Of a stretch of DNA of 35,970 bases, positions 26,420-34,171 are shown one piece after another (positions within the stretch are counted from its first letter, which is position 1; each line of letters opens with the position of its first letter). The stretch is from an uncultured Duganella sp. GTDB lineage: Bacteria > Pseudomonadota > Gammaproteobacteria > Burkholderiales > Burkholderiaceae. The translations under genes and the position numbers were made by a program. Below the pieces are notes generated by a model. That model had not been told where the DNA came from. It saw nothing but the letters and a program-made list of their open reading frames with translations, and searched no databases. The DNA is taken from NCBI GenBank assembly GCA_946482635.1, contig CAMLSG010000022.1:1-35970 (forward strand). Direction: 5' to 3'.

Positions 26420-26437
26420 TTTTCATCATGCAGAAAA
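26420..26437. promoter_or_regulatory. Small dyad in NmrA/LysR divergent promoter region
   Basis: TTTTC, 8 bp, GAAAA in the 146-bp intergenic region. It could be a LysR half-site pair, but such short A/T dyads occur by chance. Confidence 0.2.
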
Positions 26438-26491
26438 AGCGAACAATCTTGGGGTATAGTGCCGTTTTCTATATCGGTATCAGGGCAAGAC

Positions 26492-27388
26492 ATGGATCGC
26501 GTTCAGGCAATGCAGGTATTCCTTCGCGTGGTTGAAAGCAAGAGTTTTGTCCGAGCGGCAGAGACCTTGGGCCTGCCGGCATCATCAGTCACCGGCATCA
26601 TCAAGAGGTTGGAAAAACATCTGCAGACACGCCTGCTTAACCGTTCCACCAGAAACCTCAGCTTGACGCCGGAGGGGGAACGATACTTTTACCGCTGCCG
26701 CGAGATACTCGATCTCATTGACGAGACGGAATCCAGCCTGCATGGCTCGATGGAGCGTCCGCAAGGGCGACTGAGGGTCGATATGCCGGGCGGCATTGCG
26801 CATGCCGTTATCCTGTCGCAGTTGGGGCAATTCCAGCAGCGCTACCCCGATATCTATCTAATGATCGGCGTAAATGATCGTCAGGTCGACCTGATTCAAG
26901 ACGGAGTCGACTGTGTGATCCGCACCGGTAGACTTCACGACTCGACACTGGTCGCGCGCCGACTGGGTGAGCTACGGTGGATTACCTGCGCGGCGCCGTC
27001 CTACCTGGATGAGAAGGGTATTCCCGAGGAGCTGGAGGATTTGCATCGGCACCGGGCGGTTCATTACTTTTCCAGTACGATGCGTCGGGATGGCGGACTA
27101 CATTTCGTGGAGGACGGGAACAGCGTCACTGTTCCAGTTCCCGGCACGGTGGCAGTCAATGAGACCGGGCTGTACATCAAGCTTGGCATCGACGGCGTTG
27201 GCCTGATGCAGTTGGCAGAAATTTTGGTCGCAGACCATTTGCGGAGCGGAAAATTGGTCGAGGTGCTTTCCGATATGCGGCCGGCACCTGTGCCGGTGTC
27301 ACTCGTTTACCCGCATCAGCGATTTCTCTCTCCGGCTATGCGAGCGTTCGCCGATTGGACGGCCGAGCTGTTCGGCAATGTCGGTTAA
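26492..27388 (+). CDS. LysR-type transcriptional regulator (NmrA-linked)
   Basis: 299 residues starting MDRVQAMQVFLRVVESKSFV. The helix-turn-helix region includes AAETLGLPASSVTGIIKRLE and the LysR wing RLLNRSTRNLSLTPEG. The effector domain belongs to the CrgA-like PBP2 group by its IRTGRLHDSTLVARRLGEL pattern. Start 26492 matches the conserved family N-terminus; upstream in-frame codons would add an unrelated 11 residues. It is probably the regulator of the divergent NmrA-family reductase. Confidence 0.88.
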   Translation: MDRVQAMQVFLRVVESKSFVRAAETLGLPASSVTGIIKRLEKHLQTRLLNRSTRNLSLTPEGERYFYRCREILDLIDETESSLHGSMERPQGRLRVDMPGGIAHAVILSQLGQFQQRYPDIYLMIGVNDRQVDLIQDGVDCVIRTGRLHDSTLVARRLGELRWITCAAPSYLDEKGIPEELEDLHRHRAVHYFSSTMRRDGGLHFVEDGNSVTVPVPGTVAVNETGLYIKLGIDGVGLMQLAEILVADHLRSGKLVEVLSDMRPAPVPVSLVYPHQRFLSPAMRAFADWTAELFGNVG

Positions 27389-27428
27389 GGCGTGAAAATG
27401 AACCTAGCTGCAGGCGCTGGATGATCAA

Positions 27429-27466
27429 CTGCCACCTGAAATGGCGGCAGCTTCGTCTTTTCTTTT
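27429..27466 (+). terminator. Probable terminator of NmrA-linked lysR
   Basis: 8-bp stem with one mismatch (CTGCCACC / GGCGGCAG), 6-nt loop, then a T-rich run CTTCGTCTTTTCTTTT, 41 bp after the LysR stop. Confidence 0.65.
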
Positions 27467-27628
27467 AGCGGGGCGGGTGGCAGCGTCGCAAGGGTTTGAT
27501 TCTAACGATGGGGGACTGCAGACGTAAGATCAGTAGATGTGCTCGGCCTGTTGGGCCGGACATTCGAAGAATAGGAGTTGATGGTATTTTTGATGGCACT
27601 GAGCCATGCCGTGGCTGTAATTCGTGTG
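27467..27628. other. Non-coding stretch without recognisable gene
   Basis: No convincing coding sequence. A 16-codon ORF at 27581-27631 (MVFLMALSHAVAVIRV) has a Shine-Dalgarno-like AGGAG upstream, but nothing else supports it. A 5-bp hairpin (CGGCC / GGCCG) lies at about 27544-27558. The stretch may be the outer part of the retron remnant that follows. Confidence 0.4.
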
Positions 27629-27760
27629 TGAAATCAACGCCTTCTGGCTCTCGTTGATAATCGAGTGGGAGTAGGGTTTCCAGTGGGAAATATTGCACAT
27701 TGAATGACTAAAGCTAAGGCCCTGTTTTTGCAGGGCTTTATTTTTTTTGTGGGCGTTTCA
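27629..27760 (+). ncRNA. Possible remnant of retron msr-msd RNA
   Basis: The end segments can pair: TGAAA (27629-27633) with TTTCA (27756-27760), and CGCC (27638-27641) with GGCG (27752-27755), with a 4-nt bulge. This resembles the a1/a2 pairing of retrons, and it ends 5 bp before the legible reverse transcriptase sequence. Two small stem-loops lie inside, CTCG/CGAG at 27650-27665 and TTTCC/GGAAA at 27677-27690, followed by a longer hairpin at 27716-27739. The order (small hairpins, then a larger hairpin, then the RT) suits a retron, but pairing is short and no homology could be tested. Confidence 0.3.
27716..27748 (+). terminator. Strong intrinsic-terminator-like hairpin
   Basis: 9-bp stem AAGGCCCTG / CAGGGCTTT (one G-U pair), 6-nt loop, then eight T residues. 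Taken alone it is a classic Rho-independent terminator with no obvious gene before it. It could instead be the msd hairpin of the decayed retron. Confidence 0.65.
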
Positions 27761-27764
27761 TTAG

Positions 27765-28202
27765 GTAGCGCTTGGGATCGAGCTGCCGGATTATGTCTTT
27801 TCGCAAAAGGGGCGCTCCTACGCTGACAACGCAAGGTATCACACAGGTGATACGCCATTAGGGAAGGCTGATATTGCTGGCTTCTACCCAAGCACCACAA
27901 GGCAAATGGTTTGGCGCATGTTTGCGAACGATTTCAAGTGCGCCAAGGATGTTGCCGACATTCTCGCTGACATATGCTGCTATACGCTAAGCCAGCATTT
28001 GACGCAGTCGAAGAAAAGGTAAGTAGCGTGGGTAGCCGGATGTCGCTTTATGTGGACGACATCACGCTGTCCGGTCCAAGCGCTACAAATGGCTGCTGGC
28101 GCAAGTTCGACAAATTGTTCGGCGACATGGCTTGAGGACGAAGAACTCCAAGACAAAGACTTTTGCGGCCGGAGCGCCGAAAATGGTTACTGGTCGAATC
28201 AG
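27765..28202 (+). pseudogene. Decayed retron-type reverse transcriptase
   Basis: Three successive reading frames carry ordered RT motifs. Frame A (27765-28020) reads LPDYVFSQKGRSYADNARYH, then ADIAGFYPSTTRQMVWRMF and KDVADILADIC. Frame B (about 27974-28134) reads YAKPAFDAVEEK and MSLYVDDITLSG, with the catalytic YVDD at 28049-28060. Frame C (28129-28200) reads GLRTKNSKTKTFAAGAPKMVTGRIS. These match the palm and following regions of retron RTs. The N-terminal part (roughly 50-80 residues), the LPTG-type block between frames A and B, and the C-terminal thumb are missing. It is truncated at the 3' end of the thioredoxin-like gene and clearly inactive. Confidence 0.85.
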
Positions 28203-28203
28203 C

Positions 28204-28599
28204 CTAAGTCCCCCAGTCCTCTTGCATGAGGTTGAGCCGAATTCCTGAGAGGTGACGCGGATCGACGTCTAGATCGTCGGCCAGTTCCGCCTTCGGTGCC
28301 TCAAAAGCTGTAGTTAGTGTCTGACATTGAACTAGGGTGGGCCCGTCATAGACAATCAATTGCGGGAGGTCGTTTGGAATATAGTCGCCGATGAATTCGG
28401 CGTGATCCTCCAGGTCCAGCCATAGCCATGTCTCGTTGTCTGAAGCTACAGCAACAAGCCTGTCGAAGTGGGGACGCAAAGTGCGGCATTTTCCGCACCA
28501 GCTTTCGGCTCCTAAGGCAATCACCAAGCGTGCCCCTGGCTGCCGCAACCGTTCAGCGATTACCCGGGCATCGCGCCACGGGCACAACATGGCCCTCAT
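28204..28599 (-). CDS. Thioredoxin-like protein in VgrG operon
   Basis: 131 residues without signal peptide. The active-site motif AESWCGKCRTLRPHF (Cys35, Cys38) and a cis-Pro candidate in NDLPQLIVYDG (Pro79) indicate a thioredoxin fold with redox capacity. The ATG overlaps the stop of the TIGR02270-type gene by 4 bp (ATGA), so it is translationally coupled to the type VI operon and is its last gene. The partner is unknown; keeping Cys residues of an effector or adaptor reduced is a guess. Confidence 0.75.
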   Translation of the reverse strand: MRAMLCPWRDARVIAERLRQPGARLVIALGAESWCGKCRTLRPHFDRLVAVASDNETWLWLDLEDHAEFIGDYIPNDLPQLIVYDGPTLVQCQTLTTAFEAPKAELADDLDVDPRHLSGIRLNLMQEDWGT

Positions 28600-29918
28600 G
28601 CCGTCAGACGTGCGCGCAGCACGCTAATCTGACGTTGCTGGATTGCCGCTGGTCCGCGAATTGATGGCCGCAGGCCGGGCGATGCCATCCCCAGCATCCG
28701 GGCTGCGATCACACGTAGCGCCTGAGGCGCTGTCTCGAGAATCTCCACAGCATGATGAGGCGTTAGTGGCTGGCCCAACAGGCAACGCTTGCCGAGCGGC
28801 AGATCAGCCGGGATTCGGAAAGTACGGATGGCCGAAACGTCTGGGATGGGCAATCCATGATCCGAGTCGCTCGGTGCCTCTACGATGCCATCGAGATTCT
28901 CATCATCGGCATGGTGCGGATCGGAGTTGATCATCCCCTGGTCAGAAATATTCACGCCGGTCAACGATTGCCAAACCCAGCCGGCATAGCGGGCCAACTC
29001 TGGGCGTTCCATGCGGTCAATGACCCAAGAAAGATGGGCACAATCACCGTGGTGAAGGACAAAAGACAGTCCGACTCTAGGCGGCAGGCTGTTCAGTAAG
29101 CCTGCGATATCAGGATTACCCAGCGGGGTGATTGCTGCAAGATGCCGAACCCAGCGAAGCAGCCGGCGCATGGTCTGCTTTTGATGCCAGCCAGTGGCTT
29201 GCTGGACAAGATTGGCCTGCGCAGTTACGCATTGCGACAAAATAGGCGCCACGCGTTCCGACTGGCTGAAGCACGCGATTGCGATGCATGCTTCGGCGCG
29301 GACATTGATATCGGTATCGTGTAGAGCCCTCATTAATATATCCGCAGAGCTGGGCGACGTAGCGACACGACACGCGGCGGCCCGCACGAAACGATTCGGC
29401 GATTCCATTAATTCCCGCAAGGACACCGGTAGCGTAGCAATGCCGTCGTCACCCATTAAGGCTGCCGCGCGCAACGCTGCGACTTGATCGGGTGCATCGT
29501 TGCCAGGGGCAGCCAGGCGCGTGACCCATTGGCGTGCCGAAGTTGATTGCTGCCAAACCAGAGCCGAAGCCAGGCCGCGTAGTTGCGCATCGGGGCGTGC
29601 ACGCACGTGTTCCAATACACGCTTCATGCTGTCGGCATCGTCTAGTGCTGAAGCAAGCCACGCGGCAGTGAAGGTTTCGGCTGCCCCTTTCCAACGATCG
29701 AGGGCGGAAAGTGAATGCCGCAATCCTTCTGCGCCCGCTACCGATAACCCTTCAAGATGAGCATCAAGCAAGCGGTTGAAATGTGCATACTTCTCAACGC
29801 CGATTTGAGTGGCATTGGAGGCGTTGTCCAACTGTGACCAGTAGAATGCTGCGTCTTCTGCGTGGCGCGCAACCAGCGGCCCAATAGTGCTGGGGGGGCG
29901 GATGTCAGGTGTAGTCAT
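28596..29918 (-). CDS. TIGR02270-family HEAT-repeat protein
   Basis: About 440 residues, alpha-helical, with repeated HEAT-like units (for example LRGLASALVWQQ, VAALRAAALMGDD, RFVRAAACRVA, INVRAEACIAIACF). It matches the TIGR02270 family, found beside VgrG/PAAR genes in proteobacteria, function not established. It is probably a scaffold or effector-handling adaptor. Start: ATG 29918; an upstream in-frame GTG at 29933 is possible and neither has a clear ribosome site. It lies 39 bp after the DUF2169 gene and overlaps the thioredoxin-like gene by 4 bp. Confidence 0.75.
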   Translation of the reverse strand: MTTPDIRPPSTIGPLVARHAEDAAFYWSQLDNASNATQIGVEKYAHFNRLLDAHLEGLSVAGAEGLRHSLSALDRWKGAAETFTAAWLASALDDADSMKRVLEHVRARPDAQLRGLASALVWQQSTSARQWVTRLAAPGNDAPDQVAALRAAALMGDDGIATLPVSLRELMESPNRFVRAAACRVATSPSSADILMRALHDTDINVRAEACIAIACFSQSERVAPILSQCVTAQANLVQQATGWHQKQTMRRLLRWVRHLAAITPLGNPDIAGLLNSLPPRVGLSFVLHHGDCAHLSWVIDRMERPELARYAGWVWQSLTGVNISDQGMINSDPHHADDENLDGIVEAPSDSDHGLPIPDVSAIRTFRIPADLPLGKRCLLGQPLTPHHAVEILETAPQALRVIAARMLGMASPGLRPSIRGPAAIQQRQISVLRARLTA

Positions 29919-29957
29919 GCTTGGTTCAGTCACGATGGTTGAGTTTCATGGCGACTC

Positions 29958-31070
29958 TCAGGACTCATTGATACTGGAGCCACAGCCGGTGCAGCCGCTA
30001 GCTACGCCGCTTGCTTTCGCGTTCCACCATTCGGGGTCGACAGTTCCTACCGCCACCGTATCGAACTCCTGTATTCGTCGGCGGATTGGCACGCTGGCCC
30101 GCCAGACGATGGAGAACCTCCCTTCATCCGGTTCAAAATACAGCGTGTCCGCCACCGCAGTCGGTTCTTCCGTGCTGTAATCGGTGCGCAAGACACGCAC
30201 TTTCATTTGATTCAGCCGCGGCAAATTGAAGCGTACATCGGGCCGGCCGGCCATCATATGTTTCAGGATCACCGGCTCTCCACCCTGCGGATAGTCCATT
30301 TGCTGATCTTCCGGGGCGCATTGATAGAACCGATCGTCAAAGTCGTCAGGCAGGAACGGAAATACTTCGCGCTGCCACTGTTCGTCATATGTCCCTGCGT
30401 AATCCTTGCGCGGGGCCCAATGCCGTCCGATTGCCGAAAATGCGATTGGGGCATACGGCCCGCTCACATTACGAATTTCTTCATCGATCGCTTCCAGGCA
30501 AGGTGCAGGAGCACCATCCATCTGATCTTTCGTGTATTTACCTGCCCAGCCGATGCCGCACGGATTAGTCGGCAATGCCTCGCACAGCGTTTCGTCGGAA
30601 TCGCCGTTCTTTTGTGTCCAATTGCGCGTCCCGCCGAAAGCAAGGCCGAAATGTAAAGGCTTTGTCACAAATGGTTCTGGCTCGGAAAGGCTTAACCAGC
30701 CGAAGCTCTTGCGCCAAGTGCGAGTGCCAACGACGCGCAAGCCCTTTTCGAGTGAGCCAATTCGCCAACCTACAAGCATCTCCTTCAACGGTTCGCCGCT
30801 TGGACTATGCGCATGAGCGTTGAAGACAACGTCACAGCGAGGCTTGAAACGGACCAGGTCCGATCCATACAACATCGCACTTTCGCCCGGGGCACCTGCG
30901 TAAACATCCGATTGGGCCAGCGGCAATGGCGGAAGTGGTTGCGGCCTTTGTGCTTCATCCGGGATGCGCCAAGTGGCCTTGATCACAACGACTAGCATTT
31001 CCCGCCCGTCTACGTCCAGCGCCGGCACAACCTCGGCATTCAAATTTTTGGATGCGACAATCAACTCCAC
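29958..31070 (-). CDS. DUF2169 type VI secretion accessory protein
   Basis: 370 residues from GTG 31070, preceded by AAGGG about 8 bp upstream. It shows DUF2169 landmarks: VVVIKATWRI, SDLVRFKPRCDVVFNAHAHS, FGLAFGG, and FPFLPDDFDDRFYQCAPEDQ followed by a GGEPVIL segment. DUF2169 proteins are encoded with VgrG and PAAR-like genes and are thought to help load or deliver effectors. The C-terminus has a Cys-Gly-rich tail (SGCTGCGSS). It starts 12 bp after the DUF6484 stop, consistent with one operon. Confidence 0.85.
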   Translation of the reverse strand: MELIVASKNLNAEVVPALDVDGREMLVVVIKATWRIPDEAQRPQPLPPLPLAQSDVYAGAPGESAMLYGSDLVRFKPRCDVVFNAHAHSPSGEPLKEMLVGWRIGSLEKGLRVVGTRTWRKSFGWLSLSEPEPFVTKPLHFGLAFGGTRNWTQKNGDSDETLCEALPTNPCGIGWAGKYTKDQMDGAPAPCLEAIDEEIRNVSGPYAPIAFSAIGRHWAPRKDYAGTYDEQWQREVFPFLPDDFDDRFYQCAPEDQQMDYPQGGEPVILKHMMAGRPDVRFNLPRLNQMKVRVLRTDYSTEEPTAVADTLYFEPDEGRFSIVWRASVPIRRRIQEFDTVAVGTVDPEWWNAKASGVASGCTGCGSSINES

Positions 31071-31082
31071 GTTTCCGACCCT

Positions 31083-31589
31083 TCAGTTGAAGTTGACTGA
31101 CCCGCCCAGGATGCGCTGAGTGGCGCTGGCATGGCTCGTAATATAGGTGCCGCGCAGCTGGATCCGGCCGTCAGCACTCAGGATCAGCGCAGCATCACCA
31201 CAGCGCAGTTCGATTTCCCTCTCGGCGCTGATGACCACTCGTTCGCCATCAACCGTTGCATCAACGGTGGGGGTGGAAACGGCCGGCTGTAGCATGAAAC
31301 CCAGGATAACTGGGCGTTGAGGGTCGCCTGCTTCAAATCCCAGCGCAACCGCTTCCCCGATCTTTGATGGGTCAATGGTCGCCAGCGAGCGAGCGGTAAT
31401 GCCGGCCAGCGCAAACGCGGCAATGCTCACCGTTGGCGTACCGTCGGCATTGATTGCGTCCAGTCGTCCTGTGACTATTCCATCGATCTTGCGAGGCATG
31501 GCAACTGTGTCTGCGATCACGTTGTCCAGCAGCCCCGATACCTCCTGTTCGAGGGCGGGTTGGGGGAGGGGGGAGGATGTTTGCTTCAT
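31083..31589 (-). CDS. DUF6484 type VI-associated protein
   Basis: 168 residues. The centre (IDGIVTGRLDAINADGTPTV and EAGDPQRPVILGFML) resembles the OB-fold region of VgrG/gp5 proteins and matches DUF6484 by content and context. The C-terminus ends in an amphipathic beta pattern (ISAEREIELRCGDAALIL). The ATG overlaps the VgrG stop by one base (TGATG), so translation is coupled to VgrG. It probably assists VgrG or its cargo. Confidence 0.75.
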   Translation of the reverse strand: MKQTSSPLPQPALEQEVSGLLDNVIADTVAMPRKIDGIVTGRLDAINADGTPTVSIAAFALAGITARSLATIDPSKIGEAVALGFEAGDPQRPVILGFMLQPAVSTPTVDATVDGERVVISAEREIELRCGDAALILSADGRIQLRGTYITSHASATQRILGGSVNFN

Positions 31590-33742
31590 CAGTTTTCCAG
31601 AATTTTCTTGGCCTTCATCGTGATGTTTCCGTCGGCCTTGAAGGTTTGCTCGCCGCTGGTGCCGAGGTCGAACGTGTGTCCGTTGATGCTGATGGTCCCG
31701 TCCGACTTCATTGTCAGGCTCGATTTCCCAACCGTGACGGTGAATTCGTCGCCCGCCGTGATGTTGAAGGATTTACCTACCAGCACCGTCTTCGATAGAC
31801 CCACCTCTTCGGCCTGCATCAGCGCCACGGTGGTGTTCATGGCTGCGCCCACGGTGGTTTGGTAGGCGCCGCCGATTGTGACCATCTTTGCCAGCCCTAC
31901 GGTTTCAATCTTCATGTGGCCGATCGTGACGTTGCGTGTGCCGCCAATGTCGATGGTCTCGTTCTTGCCAACATCTTCCGTCCGGTTGTCGCCAATGCTG
32001 ATGGTTTCGTTATGGTCGACCCGCTCTTTGCGGTCGTTGTGCACGGTGATCGTTTCATCATGGTCGACAGTTTCGGTCCGGTCGTTCTTGATGTGGTTGA
32101 TCTCGTCGTGGTCGATGGTCTTGCGGCGGTCATTGCCGACCCACTTATCCTCGTCGTGCTCCACTTCCGTGAGCTGGTCCTTCTCGGCGTGCAGCCAGAG
32201 CTGCTCGGCGCCTTTCTTGTCTTCAAAGCGGATCGCGTTGGCATTGTCGTAACTGCCCCCCGGCGTTGAACGCGACAAGATGCCGCTTTGCGTCTTGTTG
32301 TCCGGCAGGGGCCAGGGTGGCATGGTTTGCGCGTTCGGCACCATGCCGGTTATCAGGGGACGGTCCGGGTTCCCATCCAGGAACTGGACGATCACCTCGG
32401 TGCCAATGCGCGGGATCGAGGTCATGCCGAAATTCGGGCCGGACCATGCCGTGGCTACCCGCACCCAAGCGGAACTCTTCTCGTCATATTGGCCCACGCG
32501 GTCCCAATGGAACTGCACGCGCACGCGCCCATATTCGTCGGTATGGATTTCATCGGCGGCCGGGCCGACCACGGTGGCCGTTTGCAGGCCATAGAGCTTC
32601 GGCGCCTCGCTATTGAAGCCGCGCCCAGGGCGCCACGGTACGTTCCTGCCAATGCAGGTCAGCTTGTTACTGTAATGGGCCGGAGCGGTGCTGCCAGTCT
32701 GGTAGTTGTTGCTGGCACTGTGCTGCACTTCCAGGATGACGAATTCGCTGTCCTGGCTGTCGAAATGCCCGGTCAGGCGGAACCAGCGGCCAGGTTGCGC
32801 TGTACGGTCGTTGCCGCCGGCCTCGAAGTGCTTTGCGCTCGCCTCGATTTCTTCGATGCGCCGGCGCGCTTGCGACTCTGCGTCGTCGCCTGCCATGAAT
32901 CCATACGCGCCCGTGTAATCGTAGATTTCGATCTGGTGCACCTTCCCCTGGTCGTTAATGACGGGCAGCTCGGTCATTTGCGGGCGCGGATTCTTGAAAT
33001 CAAAACTGGCCAGCGCAACTTTGCCAGGCACGATGCGGCGCACCGGAGACCAGTCGCCGATGGCGTCGTCTTCTTGCGCGCCAGCCTCGCGCTGGAAAGG
33101 GATTTCGGGGGCGTCGCCGTCGATCGCGTCGGCGCGGGTCGTATCGTCAGCCAGCACCAGGGTATGCCCGTCCGCGCGATGCTCGTACCAGTAATGCCAA
33201 CCGCGCTCCTCCCAGCGGCGGTGCAGGTAGTTGTAATCGCTTTCGGCCGCCTGGCACGCATCGGTCATTCCGGCGTCTTCGCCGTGGATGCGCGCTTGCC
33301 AGTCCGCCACCGGATAGTCGTTGAAGATGTCGGTGGTCTGTTGCTGGACCGACTTGCTGTGGAATAGGTAATAGTCGCGCCGCAAACGCAGGTATGCCGT
33401 CCATGGCGCCAGTTGCATCCGGTAGTAAGCGTGGCCGCCGTCGGTTTTGATGAACTGGAATTCGAATACGTAGCCGTTGAAGTAGCGCAGGCTGCCATCT
33501 TCTCGCACCAGCGATATCGTCACCATGCGTCCTTGGACGTCCGTAAGAGGAATGCTGGCGTCGTTGGACAGCACTTCGACCGTGAAGCGGAAATCGCGCG
33601 ACAAACCTTCTGTAGCATTCAGGCTGTTCACCAGCATAAGCGCTTGCGGACCATCCTCATGCGGGAACGAAAGACGCAGCAGCCGGTTGGTTTGTGCAGT
33701 GCCGAGCAAGGCCCCTGGAACGGCGGTATTGAGGTAAGTCAT
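31589..33742 (-). CDS. vgrG: Type VI secretion tip protein VgrG
   Basis: 717-residue spike protein that caps the Hcp tube. The N-terminal gp27-like domain includes LRRDYYLFHSKSVQQQTTDIF and AAESDYNYLHRRWEERGWHY. The gp5 OB domain includes DEYGRVRVQFHWDR and PRIGTEVIVQFLDGNPDRPL. The needle beta-helix carries repeated DHDETITVHNDRKE-like units (about nt 31,920-32,150) and ends in ...GNITMKAKKILEN. There is no C-terminal enzymatic extension, so this VgrG delivers separate cargo. It is first in a leftward operon with DUF6484, DUF2169, TIGR02270-type and thioredoxin-like genes. Confidence 0.95.
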   Translation of the reverse strand: MTYLNTAVPGALLGTAQTNRLLRLSFPHEDGPQALMLVNSLNATEGLSRDFRFTVEVLSNDASIPLTDVQGRMVTISLVREDGSLRYFNGYVFEFQFIKTDGGHAYYRMQLAPWTAYLRLRRDYYLFHSKSVQQQTTDIFNDYPVADWQARIHGEDAGMTDACQAAESDYNYLHRRWEERGWHYWYEHRADGHTLVLADDTTRADAIDGDAPEIPFQREAGAQEDDAIGDWSPVRRIVPGKVALASFDFKNPRPQMTELPVINDQGKVHQIEIYDYTGAYGFMAGDDAESQARRRIEEIEASAKHFEAGGNDRTAQPGRWFRLTGHFDSQDSEFVILEVQHSASNNYQTGSTAPAHYSNKLTCIGRNVPWRPGRGFNSEAPKLYGLQTATVVGPAADEIHTDEYGRVRVQFHWDRVGQYDEKSSAWVRVATAWSGPNFGMTSIPRIGTEVIVQFLDGNPDRPLITGMVPNAQTMPPWPLPDNKTQSGILSRSTPGGSYDNANAIRFEDKKGAEQLWLHAEKDQLTEVEHDEDKWVGNDRRKTIDHDEINHIKNDRTETVDHDETITVHNDRKERVDHNETISIGDNRTEDVGKNETIDIGGTRNVTIGHMKIETVGLAKMVTIGGAYQTTVGAAMNTTVALMQAEEVGLSKTVLVGKSFNITAGDEFTVTVGKSSLTMKSDGTISINGHTFDLGTSGEQTFKADGNITMKAKKILEN

Positions 33743-34171
33743 GCGAGTTATTGTTTTGATATGAACGGCGGCAATTTAGCACAAGCCTCGGGAAACACGG
33801 TGATTTGCAATTCAACGGTGTGCGGCCTTTAGTGGCAGGGAGAAATGTCGTATTAAAACTTGCATAATGAATGTTTTGCATATCGTTACTATTGGTGAGA
33901 GTTTGCGCATGGGACGCGCTGTCGCGCACCGGATAATTCAAATAGACGTCGACACATGGAGACAAGCCCTTGTTATTCAAAGGCTTCTTGTCATATCTCC
34001 TGGCAAATTCTTGCCGGTGTAACCACCAGTCTTCTCAAAGCACTTTATTCGCCACGCGTGCGCACGATTGAAATCCAGTTGTTGCCATTTTTGTTATTAT
34101 TTCTAAGATAACGTATGGCAACTTCTCGACTGCATCCGCAGTTCATGGTTGGCTAAGCGAGGGAATGCGCA
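33743..34171. promoter_or_regulatory. Divergent, AT-rich promoter region of type VI island
   Basis: 429 bp between vgrG and the ketoacyl-synthase-like gene. I see no credible gene. For the rightward unit there is a sigma70-like promoter, TTGCCA (34082-34087), 16 bp, TAAGAT (34104-34109), about 60 bp before the start codon. Short hairpins occur (GGCAA/TTGCC near 34002-34015; GACAAG/CTTGTC around 33961-33992). No vgrG promoter is clear. Confidence 0.5.

Noticed and set aside
27490..27515. T-loop-like GGGTTTGATTC suggesting a tRNA fragment
   Set aside because: No acceptor, D or anticodon arms can be folded around it.
31920..32150. Repeats in vgrG as possible recombination (Rhs-like) sequence
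   Set aside because: They encode the regular DHDET/NDR units of the VgrG needle beta-helix, a normal feature of the family.
33657..33980. 107-codon minus-strand frame overlapping the vgrG start
   Set aside because: It overlaps vgrG in another frame, has no ribosome site and no recognisable protein features; the first part covers the AT-rich promoter region.
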